The notes beneath the pieces were generated by a model that was given only the letters and a program-made list of their open reading frames with translations, searched no databases and was not told where the DNA came from. From NCBI GenBank assembly GCA_009705075.1, contig WLCY01000044.1, positions 1-5,666 of the forward strand: DNA of 5,666 bases. The letters are read 5' to 3'. The position numbers and the translations under genes were made by a program. Of this stretch, positions 5,222 to 5,666 are shown piece after piece (the stretch's first letter is position 1; each line of letters begins with the position of its first letter). The stretch is from Actinomycetota bacterium (GTDB lineage: Bacteria > Actinomycetota > Actinomycetes > Nanopelagicales > Nanopelagicaceae).

Positions 5222-5666
5222 TTAGTGGCCGGCCAAAAACCGTTCGGCATCAAGCGCTGCCTGACAGCCAGAACCTGCCGCAGTAATCGCCTGTCGATAG
5301 GTGTGGTCGACGAGATCACCGCAAGCGAAAACACCCTTTTGATTTGTGCGGGTAGATCTTTCTTCAACCTTTACATAACCTTCACTATCTAAATCAATTT
5401 GACCAAGAAGCAGCTCACTTCTTGGTAGATGTCCAATTGCAACAAAGAGTCCATCGAAATCTTTCTCGCTCTCATCGCCGGTTACTAAGTTCTTAAGCTT
5501 TAGCCCAGAAACTTTTTCAGCACCAAGTACATCGATAACTTCAGTATTCCAAATGAATTCAATCTTTGGATTTGCCTGCGCCCGCTCGACCATAATTTTT
5601 GATGCACGGAGTGAATCGCGACGATGAATTACATAAACCTTACTTGCAAATCTAGTGAGGAAATTG
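5222..5666 (-). CDS. trxB: Thioredoxin reductase, C-terminal part (5' end outside the window)
   Basis: This FAD enzyme uses NADPH to reduce thioredoxin. Only the last 147 codons are present; the open frame continues past the right edge, and a methionine at 5593 is internal, not the start. Reading from the edge, NFLTRFASKVYVIHRRD carries the HRRD motif at partial residues 14-17, which recognises the 2'-phosphate of NADPH. RASKIM follows, then the end of the NADPH domain with FVAIGHLP at 74-81. The C-terminal FAD-binding block is GVFACGDLVDHTYRQ at 111-125, continuing into ITAAGSGCQAALDAERFL. The redox CxxC and the N-terminal FAD glycine motif must lie upstream, outside the window. It precedes trxA in the same direction, which is the common trxB-trxA pairing. 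Confidence 0.95.
   Translation of the reverse strand, partial: NFLTRFASKVYVIHRRDSLRASKIMVERAQANPKIEFIWNTEVIDVLGAEKVSGLKLKNLVTGDESEKDFDGLFVAIGHLPRSELLLGQIDLDSEGYVKVEERSTRTNQKGVFACGDLVDHTYRQAITAAGSGCQAALDAERFLAGH

Noticed and set aside
5222..5593. Thioredoxin reductase as a short 123-residue protein starting at 5593
   Set aside because: The frame stays open to the window edge and encodes the conserved NADPH-binding HRRD segment upstream of this methionine, so the methionine is internal.

Overview
This is an origin-proximal chromosome segment from an actinobacterium. It carries seven protein-coding genes in two convergent groups, all intact except for the last, which runs off the right edge. 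The order rsmG-parA-parB facing trxB-trxA-cwlM is, from memory, the layout next to the replication origin in mycobacteria and other Actinobacteria. The base composition is low for that phylum: hand counts of individual 60-base rows range from about 30 to 52% GC. Together these suggest a streamlined low-GC actinobacterium, for example the freshwater acI/Nanopelagicales group. The phylum is well supported, but the group is an inference. No RNA gene, insertion sequence, CRISPR array or phage gene was seen.

Left, plus strand (1-2465): a 61-base leader, then rsmG (16S rRNA m7G methyltransferase), parA and parB (chromosome segregation). The three are packed as one operon, with an 8-base gap between rsmG and parA and an ATGA overlap between parA and parB. 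Two near-consensus parS sites, the DNA targets of ParB, are written into the first codons of rsmG and of parA. Both are read in the same frame and give the peptide SRET in both proteins. The segregation machine therefore lies beside its own centromere-like sites.

Right, minus strand (2457-5666): reading leftward, trxB (thioredoxin reductase, C-terminal part only), trxA (thioredoxin), a CwlM-type amidase-fold protein with a damaged zinc site, and a fold-type-I PLP aminotransferase of the LysN/2-aminoadipate type. The trx genes form the NADPH-to-thioredoxin electron path. The CwlM-like protein has no signal peptide and, by analogy with mycobacteria, probably regulates peptidoglycan precursor synthesis instead of cutting peptidoglycan. 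The aminotransferase overlaps the end of parB by 9 bases tail to tail.

Coding density is near complete. The only gaps are 8 bases (rsmG/parA), 50 bases (aminotransferase/cwlM), 4 bases (cwlM/trxA) and 38 bases (trxA/trxB). I did not find a wholly new system. The points most worth a second look are the paired start-codon parS sites and the unusually eroded catalytic site of the CwlM homologue.
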